A program made the position numbers and the translations under genes. DNA of 64,000 nucleotides. It comes from Streptomyces tendae. GTDB taxonomy: Bacteria; Actinomycetota; Actinomycetes; Streptomycetales; Streptomycetaceae. The notes under the pieces are model-generated. The model was given only the letters and a program-made list of their open reading frames with translations. It was not told the origin of the DNA and made no database searches. Shown one piece after another: positions 7,612 through 16,190 of this stretch. The DNA lies in contig NZ_BMUY01000012.1 of the NCBI RefSeq assembly GCF_014650435.1, positions 124,001-188,000 on the forward strand, written 5' to 3'. The stretch's first letter is position 1. Every line of letters begins with the position of its first letter.

Positions 7612-8316
7612 ATGTCCGCCGCCCTGCCGCCCTTCCCGCAGCCTCAGGAGAACGTCGGTCCGCCCGAGTTGCTGCAACTCGGCACCGGGACCGACGCGGA
7701 CGAGCCCTGCCTGCGCGCCGACGCCGCGCGCAACCGCGCCCGGCTCCTGGAGGCCGCCGAGCGGCTGGTCGCCGAGCACGGCGCGGGCGCCCTCACCATG
7801 GAGGCGGTGGCCGCCGCCGCGTGTGTGGGCAAGGGCACCGTCTTCCGCCGCTTCGGCGACCGCACCGGGCTGCTGGCGGCGCTGCTCGACCACTCCGAGC
7901 GGAAGTTCCAGGCCGCGCTGCTGAGCGGCCCGCCGCCCCTGGGCCCCGGCGCGCCCCCCGTCGAGCGGCTGCGGGCCTTCGGCTGCGCGCTGCTGCGCCG
8001 CTCCATCGACGAACTCGACCTGCTGCTGGCCGGGGAACCCAGCGCCGAACGCCGCCACACCTTCCCACCGCGCCGCTTCCTGCGCCATCACGTGGCGCTG
8101 CTGCTGCGGGAGGCCGTGCCGGACGCCGACAGCGAACTCCTCTCGCACACCCTGATGGCCTACCTCGACGCCGCCCTGATCCACCACCTCACCCAGCAGT
8201 GCGGGCTGCCCGCCGAACGCGTGCGGGCGGGCTGGCTCGACCTGGTCGCGAGGGTCACCCGCACCGACGGCCCGGTCCCCGCGGCCGACACCCCGGCCAC
8301 CGCACCGTCGGCCTGA
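7612..8316 (+). CDS. TetR family repressor
   Basis: A 234-residue regulator. After a 35-residue proline-rich lead, the TetR DNA-binding domain runs from about 37 to 90 (ARNRARLLEAAERLVAEHG, then the helix-turn-helix ACVGKGTVFRRFGDR). The C-terminal ligand domain is not close to any class I recognise. The ATG at 7612 is the first with sensible spacing; an upstream ATG at 7594 would add six residues. It is divergent from the FMN reductase with a double operator, so it likely senses a small electrophile or quinone and derepresses the reductase and itself. Confidence 0.9.
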   Translation: MSAALPPFPQPQENVGPPELLQLGTGTDADEPCLRADAARNRARLLEAAERLVAEHGAGALTMEAVAAAACVGKGTVFRRFGDRTGLLAALLDHSERKFQAALLSGPPPLGPGAPPVERLRAFGCALLRRSIDELDLLLAGEPSAERRHTFPPRRFLRHHVALLLREAVPDADSELLSHTLMAYLDAALIHHLTQQCGLPAERVRAGWLDLVARVTRTDGPVPAADTPATAPSA

Positions 8317-8388
8317 ACTCAGTTCGCCGCGTACCGCGTTGCCCCGCCCGCCGTGCCGCGTCCGGCTTCTGCCAGGATGCCGTATGTC

Positions 8389-9423
8389 ATGGTGCAGATA
8401 CCGAATCCGCCGCCCCCCGAGCCCTCCGCAGCGCGCTCCGTGCCCACGAGCGCCGACGTGGCCCGCCTGGCCGGCGTCTCGCGCGCGACCGTCTCCTACG
8501 TCCTCAACAACACCGGCGCCGTACGGATCAGCGAACCCACCCGCCGCCGCGTCCGCGAGGCCGCCCGGGAACTCGGCTACGTCCCGCACGCCGCGGCCCG
8601 CTCCCTGCGCGCCGGGCACAGCCGCATGGTCCTGATGCCGGCCCCGTCCTTCCCCGCCGGCCCGCTCTACAGCCGCTTCCTCAGCGGACTCCAGTGGGCG
8701 CTCGGCCGCCTCGACTACACCGTCGTCCAGTACGGCACCGCCGGCGTCCACGGCGACGAGGCCGCCCGGGCCTGGGCCGAGCTGCGCCCGGTCGCCGTCC
8801 TCGCACCCGGCTCCGACCTGGGCCCGCGGGGTGTGGAGATCCTCAAGCGCTCCGGCGCCCGGGCGGTCGTCACCCTCGGCCCGGAGGCCGTCGAGGGAGC
8901 ACACGCGCTGCTCACCGACCAGGAGGGCGTCGGCCGCGGCGCCACCCGCCACCTGTACGACCGCGGACGCCGCAGAATCGGCGTCGTCGTGCCCGCGGAA
9001 CGCGGCCTGGACGTCTTCTCGGCACCGCGCCTCGACGGCGCCCGGCAGGCGGTGGCCGGCACCGACGCCACCGTCACCGAGCTGCCCCTGCGCTACGAGG
9101 AAGGGGACGCCGCCCGCCTCGCGGCGCGCTGGCGCCCCCTGGGGCTCGACGCGGTGTTCGCGTACAACGACGAGTACGCGATGCTGCTGATGCGGGCCCT
9201 TCAGGACGAGGGCCTCGACATCCCCGGTGACGCCGCCGTGATCGGCGCCGACGACCTGATGCTGGGCCGGCTGCTGAGGCCCCGGCTGAGCACCGTCCAC
9301 CTGGAGCTGCCCGCCGGCCGCGACCTGGCCGCACTCGTCGACCGGGCGGTGCACGACCCCGGCGCCGCGCCCGAGCGCCACAAGGTGCTGGGCGCGACGG
9401 TGGTGCACCGGGAGTCGAGCTGA
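8389..9423 (+). CDS. LacI family transcriptional regulator
   Basis: A 344-residue LacI/GalR regulator. The helix-turn-helix and hinge are at about 16-75 (TSADVARLAGVSRATVSYVLNN, then RVREAARELGYVPHAAARSL), followed by a periplasmic-binding-like sugar domain with the usual DAVFAYNDEYAMLLMRAL and AVIGADD. The start is uncertain: ATG codons at 8377 and 8389 are both possible, and I prefer 8389 because AGGA lies about eleven bases upstream. No sugar gene adjoins it. It is convergent with thioredoxin (19-base gap), so its target is probably elsewhere. Confidence 0.88.
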   Translation: MVQIPNPPPPEPSAARSVPTSADVARLAGVSRATVSYVLNNTGAVRISEPTRRRVREAARELGYVPHAAARSLRAGHSRMVLMPAPSFPAGPLYSRFLSGLQWALGRLDYTVVQYGTAGVHGDEAARAWAELRPVAVLAPGSDLGPRGVEILKRSGARAVVTLGPEAVEGAHALLTDQEGVGRGATRHLYDRGRRRIGVVVPAERGLDVFSAPRLDGARQAVAGTDATVTELPLRYEEGDAARLAARWRPLGLDAVFAYNDEYAMLLMRALQDEGLDIPGDAAVIGADDLMLGRLLRPRLSTVHLELPAGRDLAALVDRAVHDPGAAPERHKVLGATVVHRESS

Positions 9424-9442
9424 CCGGCGGCCGAACCGGGTG

Positions 9443-9838
9443 CTACTGGCCTTCCTGGCCGTTCTGCCCGGCCTGCGCCTGCTGCTCGGCGACCGCCTTG
9501 CGGACCTCGTCCATGTCCAGCTTCCGGGCCTGACCGATCACGTCGGTGAGGGCCGCCTCCGGCAGCGCGCCCGGCTGTGCGAACACGGCCACCTGGTCCC
9601 GCACGATCATCAGCGTCGGGATCGAACTGATGCCGAATGCCTGCGCCAGCTCGGGCTGCGCCTCGGTGTCCACCTTGCCGAACACCAGGTCCGGGTTGGC
9701 TTCCGCCGCCTTCTCGTAGACCGGCCCGAACTGCTTGCACGGACCGCACCACTCCGCCCAGAAGTCGATCAACACGAACTCGTTGTCCGTGACCGTCTGG
9801 TCGAAGTTCTCCTTGGTGAGTTCCACGGTGCTGGTCAT
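9443..9838 (-). CDS. trxA: Thioredoxin
   Basis: A 131-residue thioredoxin with the WCGPC active site (C31 and C34), the cis-proline segment SSIPTLMIVRDQ, and a charged C-terminal tail (KAVAEQQAQAGQNGQEGQ) longer than in the housekeeping 108-residue form. It reduces protein disulfides in the cytoplasm. The divergent neighbour is a class I disulfide reductase-like flavoprotein, 120 bases away, with an inverted repeat in between, which suggests coregulation under thiol stress. Streptomyces genomes have several thioredoxins, so the exact paralogue number cannot be given. Confidence 0.93.
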   Translation of the reverse strand: MTSTVELTKENFDQTVTDNEFVLIDFWAEWCGPCKQFGPVYEKAAEANPDLVFGKVDTEAQPELAQAFGISSIPTLMIVRDQVAVFAQPGALPEAALTDVIGQARKLDMDEVRKAVAEQQAQAGQNGQEGQ

Positions 9839-9874
9839 GAGGTGATCCCTCTTCCTGGTTTCGGGGGAGAAGCC

Positions 9875-9894
9875 GTCGGCACAACACTGCCGAC
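9875..9894. promoter_or_regulatory. Inverted repeat between thioredoxin and reductase genes
   Basis: GTCGGCA (9875-9881) and TGCCGAC (9888-9894) form perfect 7-base arms with a 6-base spacer in the 120-base divergent promoter. It is a candidate operator; I do not recognise it as the sigma-R (GGAAT/GTT) promoter pattern. Confidence 0.45.
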
Positions 9895-9958
9895 CTGGTG
9901 GGTATTCCGCGCACGTACCCATGTGGCCACGCCGCACACCACCCACCAGACTGACCCC

Positions 9959-11392
9959 ATGACGCAATCGGATTCCCTCACGTACGACGTCGTGGTGATC
10001 GGCGCGGGTCCCGTCGGCGAGAACGTCGCCGACCGCACCCGCGCGGCCGGGCTGTCCACCGCCATCGTGGAGAGCGAACTGGTCGGCGGCGAATGCTCCT
10101 ACTGGGCGTGCATGCCCAGCAAGGCCCTGCTGCGCCCGGTCATCGCCCGCGCGGACGCCCGCCGCCTGCCCGGCCTCGCTCAGGCCGTCCAGGACCCCCT
10201 CGACGCACCGGCCGTCCTCGCCCGCCGCGACGAGTTCACCTCGCACTGGAAGGACGACGGCCAGGTCCAGTGGGTCGAGGGCATCGGCGCCGACCTGTAC
10301 CGCGGACAGGGACGGCTCGCCGGGCCGCGCACGGTCGAGGTGGCCGGCCCCGACGGCACCAGCCGGACCCTGACCGCCCGGCACGCGGTCGCCGTCTGCA
10401 CCGGCAGCGCCGCCGCCCTGCCCCCGCTGCCCGGACTCGCCGAGGTACGCCCCTGGACCAGCCGCGAGGCCACCAGCGCCGAAAGCGCGCCCGGCCGCCT
10501 CATCGTGATCGGCGGCGGAGTCGTCGCCGTCGAGATGGCCACCGCCTGGCAGGCCCTCGGCTCCCGGGTCACGATGCTGGTGCGCGGCGACGGCGGCCTG
10601 CTCGCCCGGATGGAGCCCTTCGCCGGGGAACTGGTCGCCGAGGCGCTCACCGAAGCCGGCGTGGACATCCGCACCGGCGTCTCCGTCGAGTCCGTCACCC
10701 GCGAGAACGGCACCGTCGTCGCCGTCACCGACACCGGCGACCGCCTGGAGGCCGACGAGATCCTCTTCGCCACCGGCCGGACGCCCCGCACCGGCGACAT
10801 CGGCCTGGAGACCGTCGGTCTGGAACCGGGCTCCTGGCTTGAGGTCGACGACAGCCTCCGGGTGGCGGGCCACGACTGGCTCTACGCGGTCGGCGACGTC
10901 AACCACCGCGCCCTCCTCACCCACCAGGGCAAGTACCAGGCACGCATCGCGGGCGCCGCCATCGCCGCCCGCGCCTCCGGAGCAGCGAACCTGGAGTCCG
11001 ACCCGTGGGGCGCGCACACCGCGACCGCCGACCACGACGCCGTTCCCCAGGTGGTCTTCACCGACCCCGAGGCGGCGTCCGTCGGCCTGAGTCTGGCCGA
11101 GGCCGAGCAGGCGGGCCACCGCGTCCGCGCCGTCGACGTCGACATCGCGGTGGCGGGCTCCAGCCTGTACGGCGACGGCTACAAGGGCCGCGCGCGCATG
11201 GTGGTCGACCTGGAGGACGAGATCGTCCGTGGTGTCACCTTCGTCGGCCCCGGCGTCGGCGAGATGATCCACTCCGCGACCGTCGCCGTCGCCGGCCAGG
11301 TGCCGATCAGCCGCCTGTGGCACGCGGTCCCGTCGTACCCGACGATCAGCGAGGTGTGGCTGAGGCTGCTGGAGGCATACCGGGACAACTGA
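9959..11392 (+). CDS. Pyridine nucleotide-disulfide oxidoreductase (class I)
   Basis: A 477-residue FAD/NAD(P) flavoprotein of the dihydrolipoamide dehydrogenase/mercuric reductase family. GAGPVG (15-20) binds FAD, the redox-active pair is C46 and C51 in GGECSYWACMPSKALLRP, GGGVVAVEMA near 183 binds NAD(P), and the C-terminal dimerisation domain (from about 360) is present. Substitution of the usual GGTCLNVGC by GGECSYWAC marks a distinct subgroup, seen widely in actinobacteria, whose substrate is not established. The C-terminal HPT(x)SE-type histidine motif is replaced by VPSYPTISE. The gene is divergent from thioredoxin. Confidence 0.9.
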   Translation: MTQSDSLTYDVVVIGAGPVGENVADRTRAAGLSTAIVESELVGGECSYWACMPSKALLRPVIARADARRLPGLAQAVQDPLDAPAVLARRDEFTSHWKDDGQVQWVEGIGADLYRGQGRLAGPRTVEVAGPDGTSRTLTARHAVAVCTGSAAALPPLPGLAEVRPWTSREATSAESAPGRLIVIGGGVVAVEMATAWQALGSRVTMLVRGDGGLLARMEPFAGELVAEALTEAGVDIRTGVSVESVTRENGTVVAVTDTGDRLEADEILFATGRTPRTGDIGLETVGLEPGSWLEVDDSLRVAGHDWLYAVGDVNHRALLTHQGKYQARIAGAAIAARASGAANLESDPWGAHTATADHDAVPQVVFTDPEAASVGLSLAEAEQAGHRVRAVDVDIAVAGSSLYGDGYKGRARMVVDLEDEIVRGVTFVGPGVGEMIHSATVAVAGQVPISRLWHAVPSYPTISEVWLRLLEAYRDN

Positions 11393-11707
11393 CGACGCCG
11401 TCGCATCCCCTGGTCCGGACGGCCCGGGCCCGACGGCCAATCCCGACGGCCGGGCCCGGAGGCGTGCCGGCGGTCGGTGCCGCCGGTCGGAGCCGACGGG
11501 CTTTCCCGTCGTGCGGTCCCGGCAGGTGGTGCCGGAGGCCGGTGTCGGCAGAGGTGGCGCAGGCCGGTCCCGGTGGCTGGTCGGATCGCCGGGTCGGGCA
11601 GCTCGAACCCGCAGATCGGTCCTGACGGGCAGTCCCGACAGGTGGTCCCGACGGGTAGTCCCGTGTGGTCCCGGCGGTCGGTGCCGCAGGCCGGTCCCGG
11701 CGGCCGG
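11393..11707. repeat. Gene-free GC-rich region with decayed direct repeats
   Basis: No convincing gene lies between the reductase and def. The stretch is made of degenerate units around CGGTCCCGACGG. A longer duplication is visible: the sequence 11559-11607 recurs at 11686-11734 (offset 127 bases, roughly 85% matching), and the second copy includes the last codons of def. On the reverse strand the outer copy would read GFELPDPA, a ghost of the real C-terminus GFELPGPTA. Confidence 0.65.
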
Positions 11708-12376
11708 TCAGGCCGTCGGGCCGGGCAGCTCGAAGCCCAGTGCCGACGCCGCCCGCTCCGGCGTCGGCTGGGACCAGAGGTCCGCCATCGCGGCGTTCGA
11801 CGCCAGTGAGCGCAGCTCGGCCCGGTCCAGGTACAGCGTGCCGTCGAGGTGGTCCGTCTCGTGCTGCACGATCCGGGCCGGCCAGCCCGCGAACACCTCG
11901 TCCACCGCTCGCCCGTGCTCGTCCCGCGCCCGCAGCCGCACCTCGGCGTGGCGCGCCACCACCGCCTGCCAGCCCGGCACACTCAGACAGCCCTCGAAGA
12001 ACGCGGCCCGCGCGCCGCCGACCGGTTCGTACGACGGGTTCACCAGCACCCGGAAGGGCTGCGGCACCCGTCCCCGCGCCACCCGCACCTCGTCCGGCAC
12101 CGGCGCCGGATCCTCGATCACCGCGATCCTCAGCCCCACCCCGACCTGCGGCGCGGCCAGGCCGACGCCGGGCGCCGCGTGCATGGTCAGCCGCAGTGCC
12201 TCGACGAACCGCTCGAACAGCGCGGGCGCCAACTGCCCGTCGTACGGCTCGGCCGCGCGCCGCAGTACCGGATCCCCGGCCGCGACGATCGGCAACGGGC
12301 CGCCGACGGCGAGCAGTTCCTCGATCCGCTCGGCAAGCGGGGCACGATCACTCGGAGTTCCCATCGCGGTTCCCAT
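11708..12376 (-). CDS. def: Peptide deformylase
   Basis: A 222-residue deformylase that removes the formyl group from nascent proteins. All three metal and catalytic motifs are present: GVGLAAPQ (70-77), EGCLS (128-132, metal ligand C130) and QHETDH (171-176, with metal ligands H172 and H176 and catalytic E173). The N-terminus is about 20 residues longer than in short deformylases and the C-terminus ends in a Pro-rich tail, as in other actinobacterial secondary copies. Two in-frame ATGs (12376 and 12364) compete; the second has GGGAA upstream. The stop-proximal DNA is duplicated downstream. Confidence 0.93.
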   Translation of the reverse strand: MGTAMGTPSDRAPLAERIEELLAVGGPLPIVAAGDPVLRRAAEPYDGQLAPALFERFVEALRLTMHAAPGVGLAAPQVGVGLRIAVIEDPAPVPDEVRVARGRVPQPFRVLVNPSYEPVGGARAAFFEGCLSVPGWQAVVARHAEVRLRARDEHGRAVDEVFAGWPARIVQHETDHLDGTLYLDRAELRSLASNAAMADLWSQPTPERAASALGFELPGPTA

Positions 12377-12406
12377 CGCGCCAGGATGCCACGCTCCGAG
12401 TTCTCC

Positions 12407-12754
12407 TCAGAGCTCGGCGAAGTCGCCCGCGAGGGCCGAGGCGATCCGCAGCTGGGCGTCGGCCTCCTCCTGCCGCCCCTGCCGTTCCAGGGTGCGGCCC
12501 AGCATCAGCCGCGCGTAGTGCTCGACGGGATCGCGCTCGACGACGATCCGCAGCTCGGCCTCCGCCCGCCGCAGCTGGGCGGAGTGGTAGTAGGAGCGCG
12601 CCAGCAGCAGCCGCGGGCCGGTCTGCTCGGGCACCTGGGCGACCAGTCCGTCCAGGACGCGGGCCGCGGCGGCGTAGTCCTTGGCGTCGAAGAACATCCG
12701 CGCGCGCTCCCAGCGCTCCGCCGGCGTTCCGTGGTCGTAGTACGTCATGTCCAC
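12407..12754 (-). CDS. Tetratricopeptide repeat protein
   Basis: A 115-residue protein of about three TPR helices pairs (ERWERARMFFDAKDYAAAARVLDGL, then LLLARSYYHSAQLRRAEAELR, then ARLMLGRTLERQGRQEEADAQLR, each quoted only in part as a pattern). It probably scaffolds a protein contact; no enzyme domain is present. I choose the GTG at 12754 because AAGGAGGT sits seven bases before it, whereas the ATG at 12748 would be 13 bases away. It is divergent from the pirin gene and follows no operon partner except def downstream (30 bases), with which it may be cotranscribed. Confidence 0.8.
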   Translation of the reverse strand: MDMTYYDHGTPAERWERARMFFDAKDYAAAARVLDGLVAQVPEQTGPRLLLARSYYHSAQLRRAEAELRIVVERDPVEHYARLMLGRTLERQGRQEEADAQLRIASALAGDFAEL

Positions 12755-12902
12755 TGGAGGACCTCCTTCGGCCCCTGCAACCACACCGCACGGTTGAACA
12801 TTCCACTACCGATCGAGGTGCGTACGGGGCGCCGTAGCCCGCCACGGTGACGGCCCGGCGTCCGTCTGACGCGAGGGCCCCGCCGGGTCTAGGTTGGGCG
12901 GC

Positions 12903-13868
12903 ATGAGCAACCTTGATCGCGAGGCCGTACCCAGTCTCTGCGGCGGCCGCGGCTTCGTGGTGACGGAGCCCGTACGGGAACTTCTCAGCCCTCGCCACGT
13001 CAAGCTCGGCGAGTCCACCGAGGTCCGCCGACTGCTGCCCAACCTGGGCCGGCGCATGGTCGGCGCCTGGTGCTTCGTCGACCACTACGGACCCGACGAC
13101 ATCGCCGACGAGCCCGGCATGCAGGTGCCGCCGCACCCGCACATGGGCCTGCAGACGGTGAGCTGGCTGCACGAGGGCGAGGTACTGCACCGGGACTCCA
13201 CCGGCAGCCTGCAGACCATCCGCCCGCGCCAGCTGGGCCTGATGACCTCCGGCCGCGCGATCAGCCACTCGGAGGAGAGCCCGCGCCCGCACGCGCGCCT
13301 CCTGCACGGCGCACAGCTGTGGGTCGCCCTCCCGGACACCCACCGGCACACCGACCCGCACTTCGAGTTCCACGCCGAGCTGCCCGAGGTCACGGCGCCG
13401 GGCCTGAGGGCCACCGTCCTCATGGGCACCCTCGACACCGCCACCTCGCCCGGCACCGCGTACACCCCCCTCGTCGGCGCCGACCTGACCCTCACCGGCG
13501 GCACGGACGTACGCGTGCCGGTGGAACGGGACTTCGAGTACGCCGTACTGGCCATGAGCGGCGAGGCCCACGTCGACGGCGTGCCCCTGGTGCCGGGCTC
13601 GATGCTCTACCTCGGCTGCGGCCGCGACGAGTTGCCCCTGCGGGCCGACTCGGACGCGGGGCTGATGCTCCTGGGCGGTGAACCGTTCGAGGAGGAGCTG
13701 ATCATGTTCTGGAACTGGATCGGACGCTCCCAGCAGGAGATCGAGCAGGCCCGCCGGGACTGGATGGAAGGCTCCCGGTTCGGGGAGGTCAAGGGGTACG
13801 ACGGGGCGCCACTGCCTGCACCGGAACTGCCCCCGGTGCCGTTGAAGCCGCGGGGAAGGGTGCGCTGA
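12903..13868 (+). CDS. Pirin family protein
   Basis: A 321-residue bicupin of the pirin family. The N-terminal cupin carries the metal-binding pattern PHPHMGLQTVSWL followed by GEVLHRDS and the downstream HSEE (ISHSEESP), giving the three His and one Glu that hold iron. Some pirins have quercetinase activity and others act as protein partners; which applies here cannot be told. The C-terminal cupin starts near residue 195, and a long acidic/aromatic tail (IMFWNWIGRSQQEIEQAR) is typical of the actinobacterial group. It is convergent with the metallophosphoesterase gene. Confidence 0.92.
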   Translation: MSNLDREAVPSLCGGRGFVVTEPVRELLSPRHVKLGESTEVRRLLPNLGRRMVGAWCFVDHYGPDDIADEPGMQVPPHPHMGLQTVSWLHEGEVLHRDSTGSLQTIRPRQLGLMTSGRAISHSEESPRPHARLLHGAQLWVALPDTHRHTDPHFEFHAELPEVTAPGLRATVLMGTLDTATSPGTAYTPLVGADLTLTGGTDVRVPVERDFEYAVLAMSGEAHVDGVPLVPGSMLYLGCGRDELPLRADSDAGLMLLGGEPFEEELIMFWNWIGRSQQEIEQARRDWMEGSRFGEVKGYDGAPLPAPELPPVPLKPRGRVR

Positions 13869-13883
13869 TCCAAACGGCACCCC

Positions 13884-15104
13884 CTAGGGCGCGGTGGCCG
13901 TCCGTGGGCTGCGGAGGACGAGCAGGGTGATCTCGCTGGGGGCGAAGACGCGGAACGGCGGGCCCCAGAAGCCGGTGCCGCGGCTGGTGTAGAGGAGGGT
14001 ACGGGCGCCGTGGTGGCTGAGGCCGGCGAGGGCGGGCTGGTCGAGGCGGACCAGGTGGTGGAAGGGCCAGATCTGGCCGCCGTGGGTGTGGCCGGAGAGC
14101 TGGAGGTCGATGCCGGCGGCTGCCGCCCGGTCGACGAACGTGGGCTGGTGCGCCAGGAGCAGGACGGGCAGGTCGGGATCGGCACCGTCGAGGGCTCCGG
14201 CGAGGTGGGCGCGGTGGCCTGCCAGGCCGGAGGACTCGGCGGTGACGTCGTCCACGCCGGCGACCACGAGGGTGTCGCCGCCGCGTTCGAGCAGCAGATG
14301 ACGGTTGCGCAGCGGCTCCCAGCCCAGTTCGTCCATCAGGTCGACCCAGCCCTGGGCCTCGCTGTAGTACTCGTGATTGCCGGTGACGTAGACACGGGCA
14401 TGGGTGGCCCGGACGGTCCCGAGCGGGGCGGCCTGGGCGCGGCGTCGTTCGGCCGTGCCGTCCGCGATGTCGCCGGCGTGGCAGACCAGGTCGGCTTCGA
14501 GGGTGTTCACCGTCTCGCAGACCCGTGCCGACCAGCGGGCGCGGTCCAGGGGGCCGTAGTGGGTGTCCGTGACGAGGGCGACCCGGAGGCCGTCCAGCCC
14601 GGCACCCAGACGGGGGAGTTGCACATCGATCCGGCGCACGCGCGGCACTCGGCGCGCCTCGGCGTACCCCCAAGTCAGCAGTACGGCGGTCACGCCGAGC
14701 ACGGCCCACGCGACGATCCGGGCCCGGTCCTGGCTGTCGCCGACGCCGGTCACGGCCAGGGCGGCCCGCAAGAGGACGCCGAGCAGGACGGACCAGGTGA
14801 ACAGGACCCAGCTGGCGCCCAGCAGTGTGTCACCGATGATCGCCGCCCAGTCCTGCTGACGTCGGCCGTGGCCGCGCACCATCGCGAGAGGCATACCGAC
14901 GAGACCGAGGAAGAACACGGCGGTGCCGACCAGAGCGACGGCCAACGGCCAGTGCTGGCCGGCGTGCAGGAGCACCCAGCAGGGCACGGCCCACAGCAGG
15001 ACGGGGGCGATCAGGGGGATGAAGCGCATCAGGCTGTGCAGCCGGCTCGGCCGTGGACCTCGCGCTTCCCCCTCGGCGGGCCGGGCGCTGTCGGTGTCGG
15101 TCAC
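13884..15104 (-). CDS. Membrane-anchored metallophosphoesterase
   Basis: A 406-residue protein. Residues 25-145 contain four or so hydrophobic helices, and the remainder is a calcineurin-like phosphoesterase domain with all five blocks: VTDTHYG, CHAGDIADG, VTGNHEYY, LLLAHQP and LSGHTHGGQIWPFH. This is the YkuE/YaeI type, some of which act on lipid-linked substrates such as UDP-diacylglucosamine or cell-wall pyrophosphates; the true substrate here is unknown. The catalytic domain probably faces outward after the last helix, but topology is not provable from sequence alone. Confidence 0.9.
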   Translation of the reverse strand: MTDTDSARPAEGEARGPRPSRLHSLMRFIPLIAPVLLWAVPCWVLLHAGQHWPLAVALVGTAVFFLGLVGMPLAMVRGHGRRQQDWAAIIGDTLLGASWVLFTWSVLLGVLLRAALAVTGVGDSQDRARIVAWAVLGVTAVLLTWGYAEARRVPRVRRIDVQLPRLGAGLDGLRVALVTDTHYGPLDRARWSARVCETVNTLEADLVCHAGDIADGTAERRRAQAAPLGTVRATHARVYVTGNHEYYSEAQGWVDLMDELGWEPLRNRHLLLERGGDTLVVAGVDDVTAESSGLAGHRAHLAGALDGADPDLPVLLLAHQPTFVDRAAAAGIDLQLSGHTHGGQIWPFHHLVRLDQPALAGLSHHGARTLLYTSRGTGFWGPPFRVFAPSEITLLVLRSPRTATAP

Positions 15105-15331
15105 GCTTCCCCTCCCTCACCGGGCTGCGGTCCCGCGCACTGTATCCGGTCGGCCTCGGTCCGGTCGGACCCGGCACCGACCGGGGCGGACCCATGGACG
15201 CGACCACCCTCGTCACAGCGAGCCGCGCACCTCCCCGTGATCCGAGAACGGGCGGCCACCACTTTCTCGGCGTGCGTGCGGAGCGGCGCGCCGAGTCCTG
15301 GTGACCGGGCGGCCGTAGGCCCGATCGCGGC

Positions 15332-15680
15332 TCAGGACCCGTCGGACAAGTCGTCCTCGAGGGCGTGCGCCGCCGCCTCCAGCGTGGCGACCAGCGCCTG
15401 CAGACGCCTGGGTTCGTAGCGCACGCCCGGCATCGACACCGACAGGCCGGCCAGCGCGGTGCCGTCCCGGTCGCGCACCGGGACGCCGACGGCGATCAGA
15501 CCGCGCTCGGAGCGCTCCTTGTTGACGGCGAACCCGTTGCGGCGCAGACGCTTCAGCTCGGTCCGCAGCCGGACGAGATCCGGCCGCTCGGACGGACGGT
15601 CGCGGTAGCGCTCGGGTGCGTACACCTCGTCCAGTTCCTCGTCGGTGAGGTCCGCGAGCAGCAGCAGCCCGCGCAGGGCG
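15332..15680 (-). pseudogene. IclR-family regulator, 3' remnant
   Basis: The last 115 or so codons of an IclR effector-binding domain survive (LLLADLTDEELDEVYAPE ... VNKERSERGLIAVGVPVRD ... ALAGLSVSMPG), ending at 15332. The helix-turn-helix and the first half of the ligand domain are absent: upstream of about 15680 the reverse frame loses all similarity and becomes the mirror image of a monooxygenase remnant. No ribosome site or start suits the truncated frame. This is one half of a deletion scar. Confidence 0.8.
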
Positions 15681-16011
15681 CGATCATGGCCGTCGAGGAC
15701 GGCTGGGTGCTGGGCGAGCACGTCGCCCGCAACCGCGCCGCGGACGGCTCGGTCGACTGGTCCGCCGCCCTCGCCGCCTACCAGGCCGTCCGACCGGAGC
15801 ACTGCCGGCGCGTGCTGGCCACCTCCCGCAAGTGGGGCGAGCTGTGGCACCTCGACGTCTCGCCCGCGAGCAGCGCAACACGCTGCTGCGCGCCCGCGAC
15901 ACATACGACTACGCCTTCACCGACTGGCTGTACGGCCCGACCGCCCTGACGCCGGAGCAGGAACCGGACATGTTCACACCGCTCCCGCTGTCCTCGGCGA
16001 CTCCGGTCTAG
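15672..16011 (+). pseudogene. FAD-dependent aromatic monooxygenase, frameshifted 3' remnant
   Basis: From about 15672 the plus strand reads the end of a salicylate/3-hydroxybenzoate-hydroxylase-type flavoprotein: AQGAIMAVEDGWVLGEHV, then AYQAVRPEHCRRVLATSRKWG. After GELWHLD (about 15861) the frame must shift to continue with REQRNTLLRARDTYDYAF and DWLYG to a stop at 16009-16011. So the gene has lost its 5' two-thirds, including the GxGxxG FAD site, and has a one-base-type frameshift as well. It abuts the IclR remnant head to head. Confidence 0.8.
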
Positions 16012-16091
16012 CGAGGAAGGGGCACGAGCGTACGGAACACCTTGCATCAGCTGCTACACCCCGCAGGGGATGCCGGTACCGGTCCGCGGTG

Positions 16092-16142
16092 GCAGCACGG
16101 CCGACCGGTCCGGGGGTGAGCCGGGCCGGTCGGCCGTGTTGC
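16092..16142. terminator. Long hairpin, probable bidirectional terminator
   Basis: Arms of 17 bases (16092-16108 and 16126-16142, GCAGCACGGCCGACCGG against CCGGTCGGCCGTGTTGC) match at 16 positions with a 17-base loop. It lies 49 bases beyond the stop of the leftward membrane-protein gene and follows the rightward monooxygenase remnant. Confidence 0.6.
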
Positions 16143-16190
16143 GGTCGGCGATCGGCGGCCGCCAGGCGGTGGCCGCTCGATGGTCGCCGG

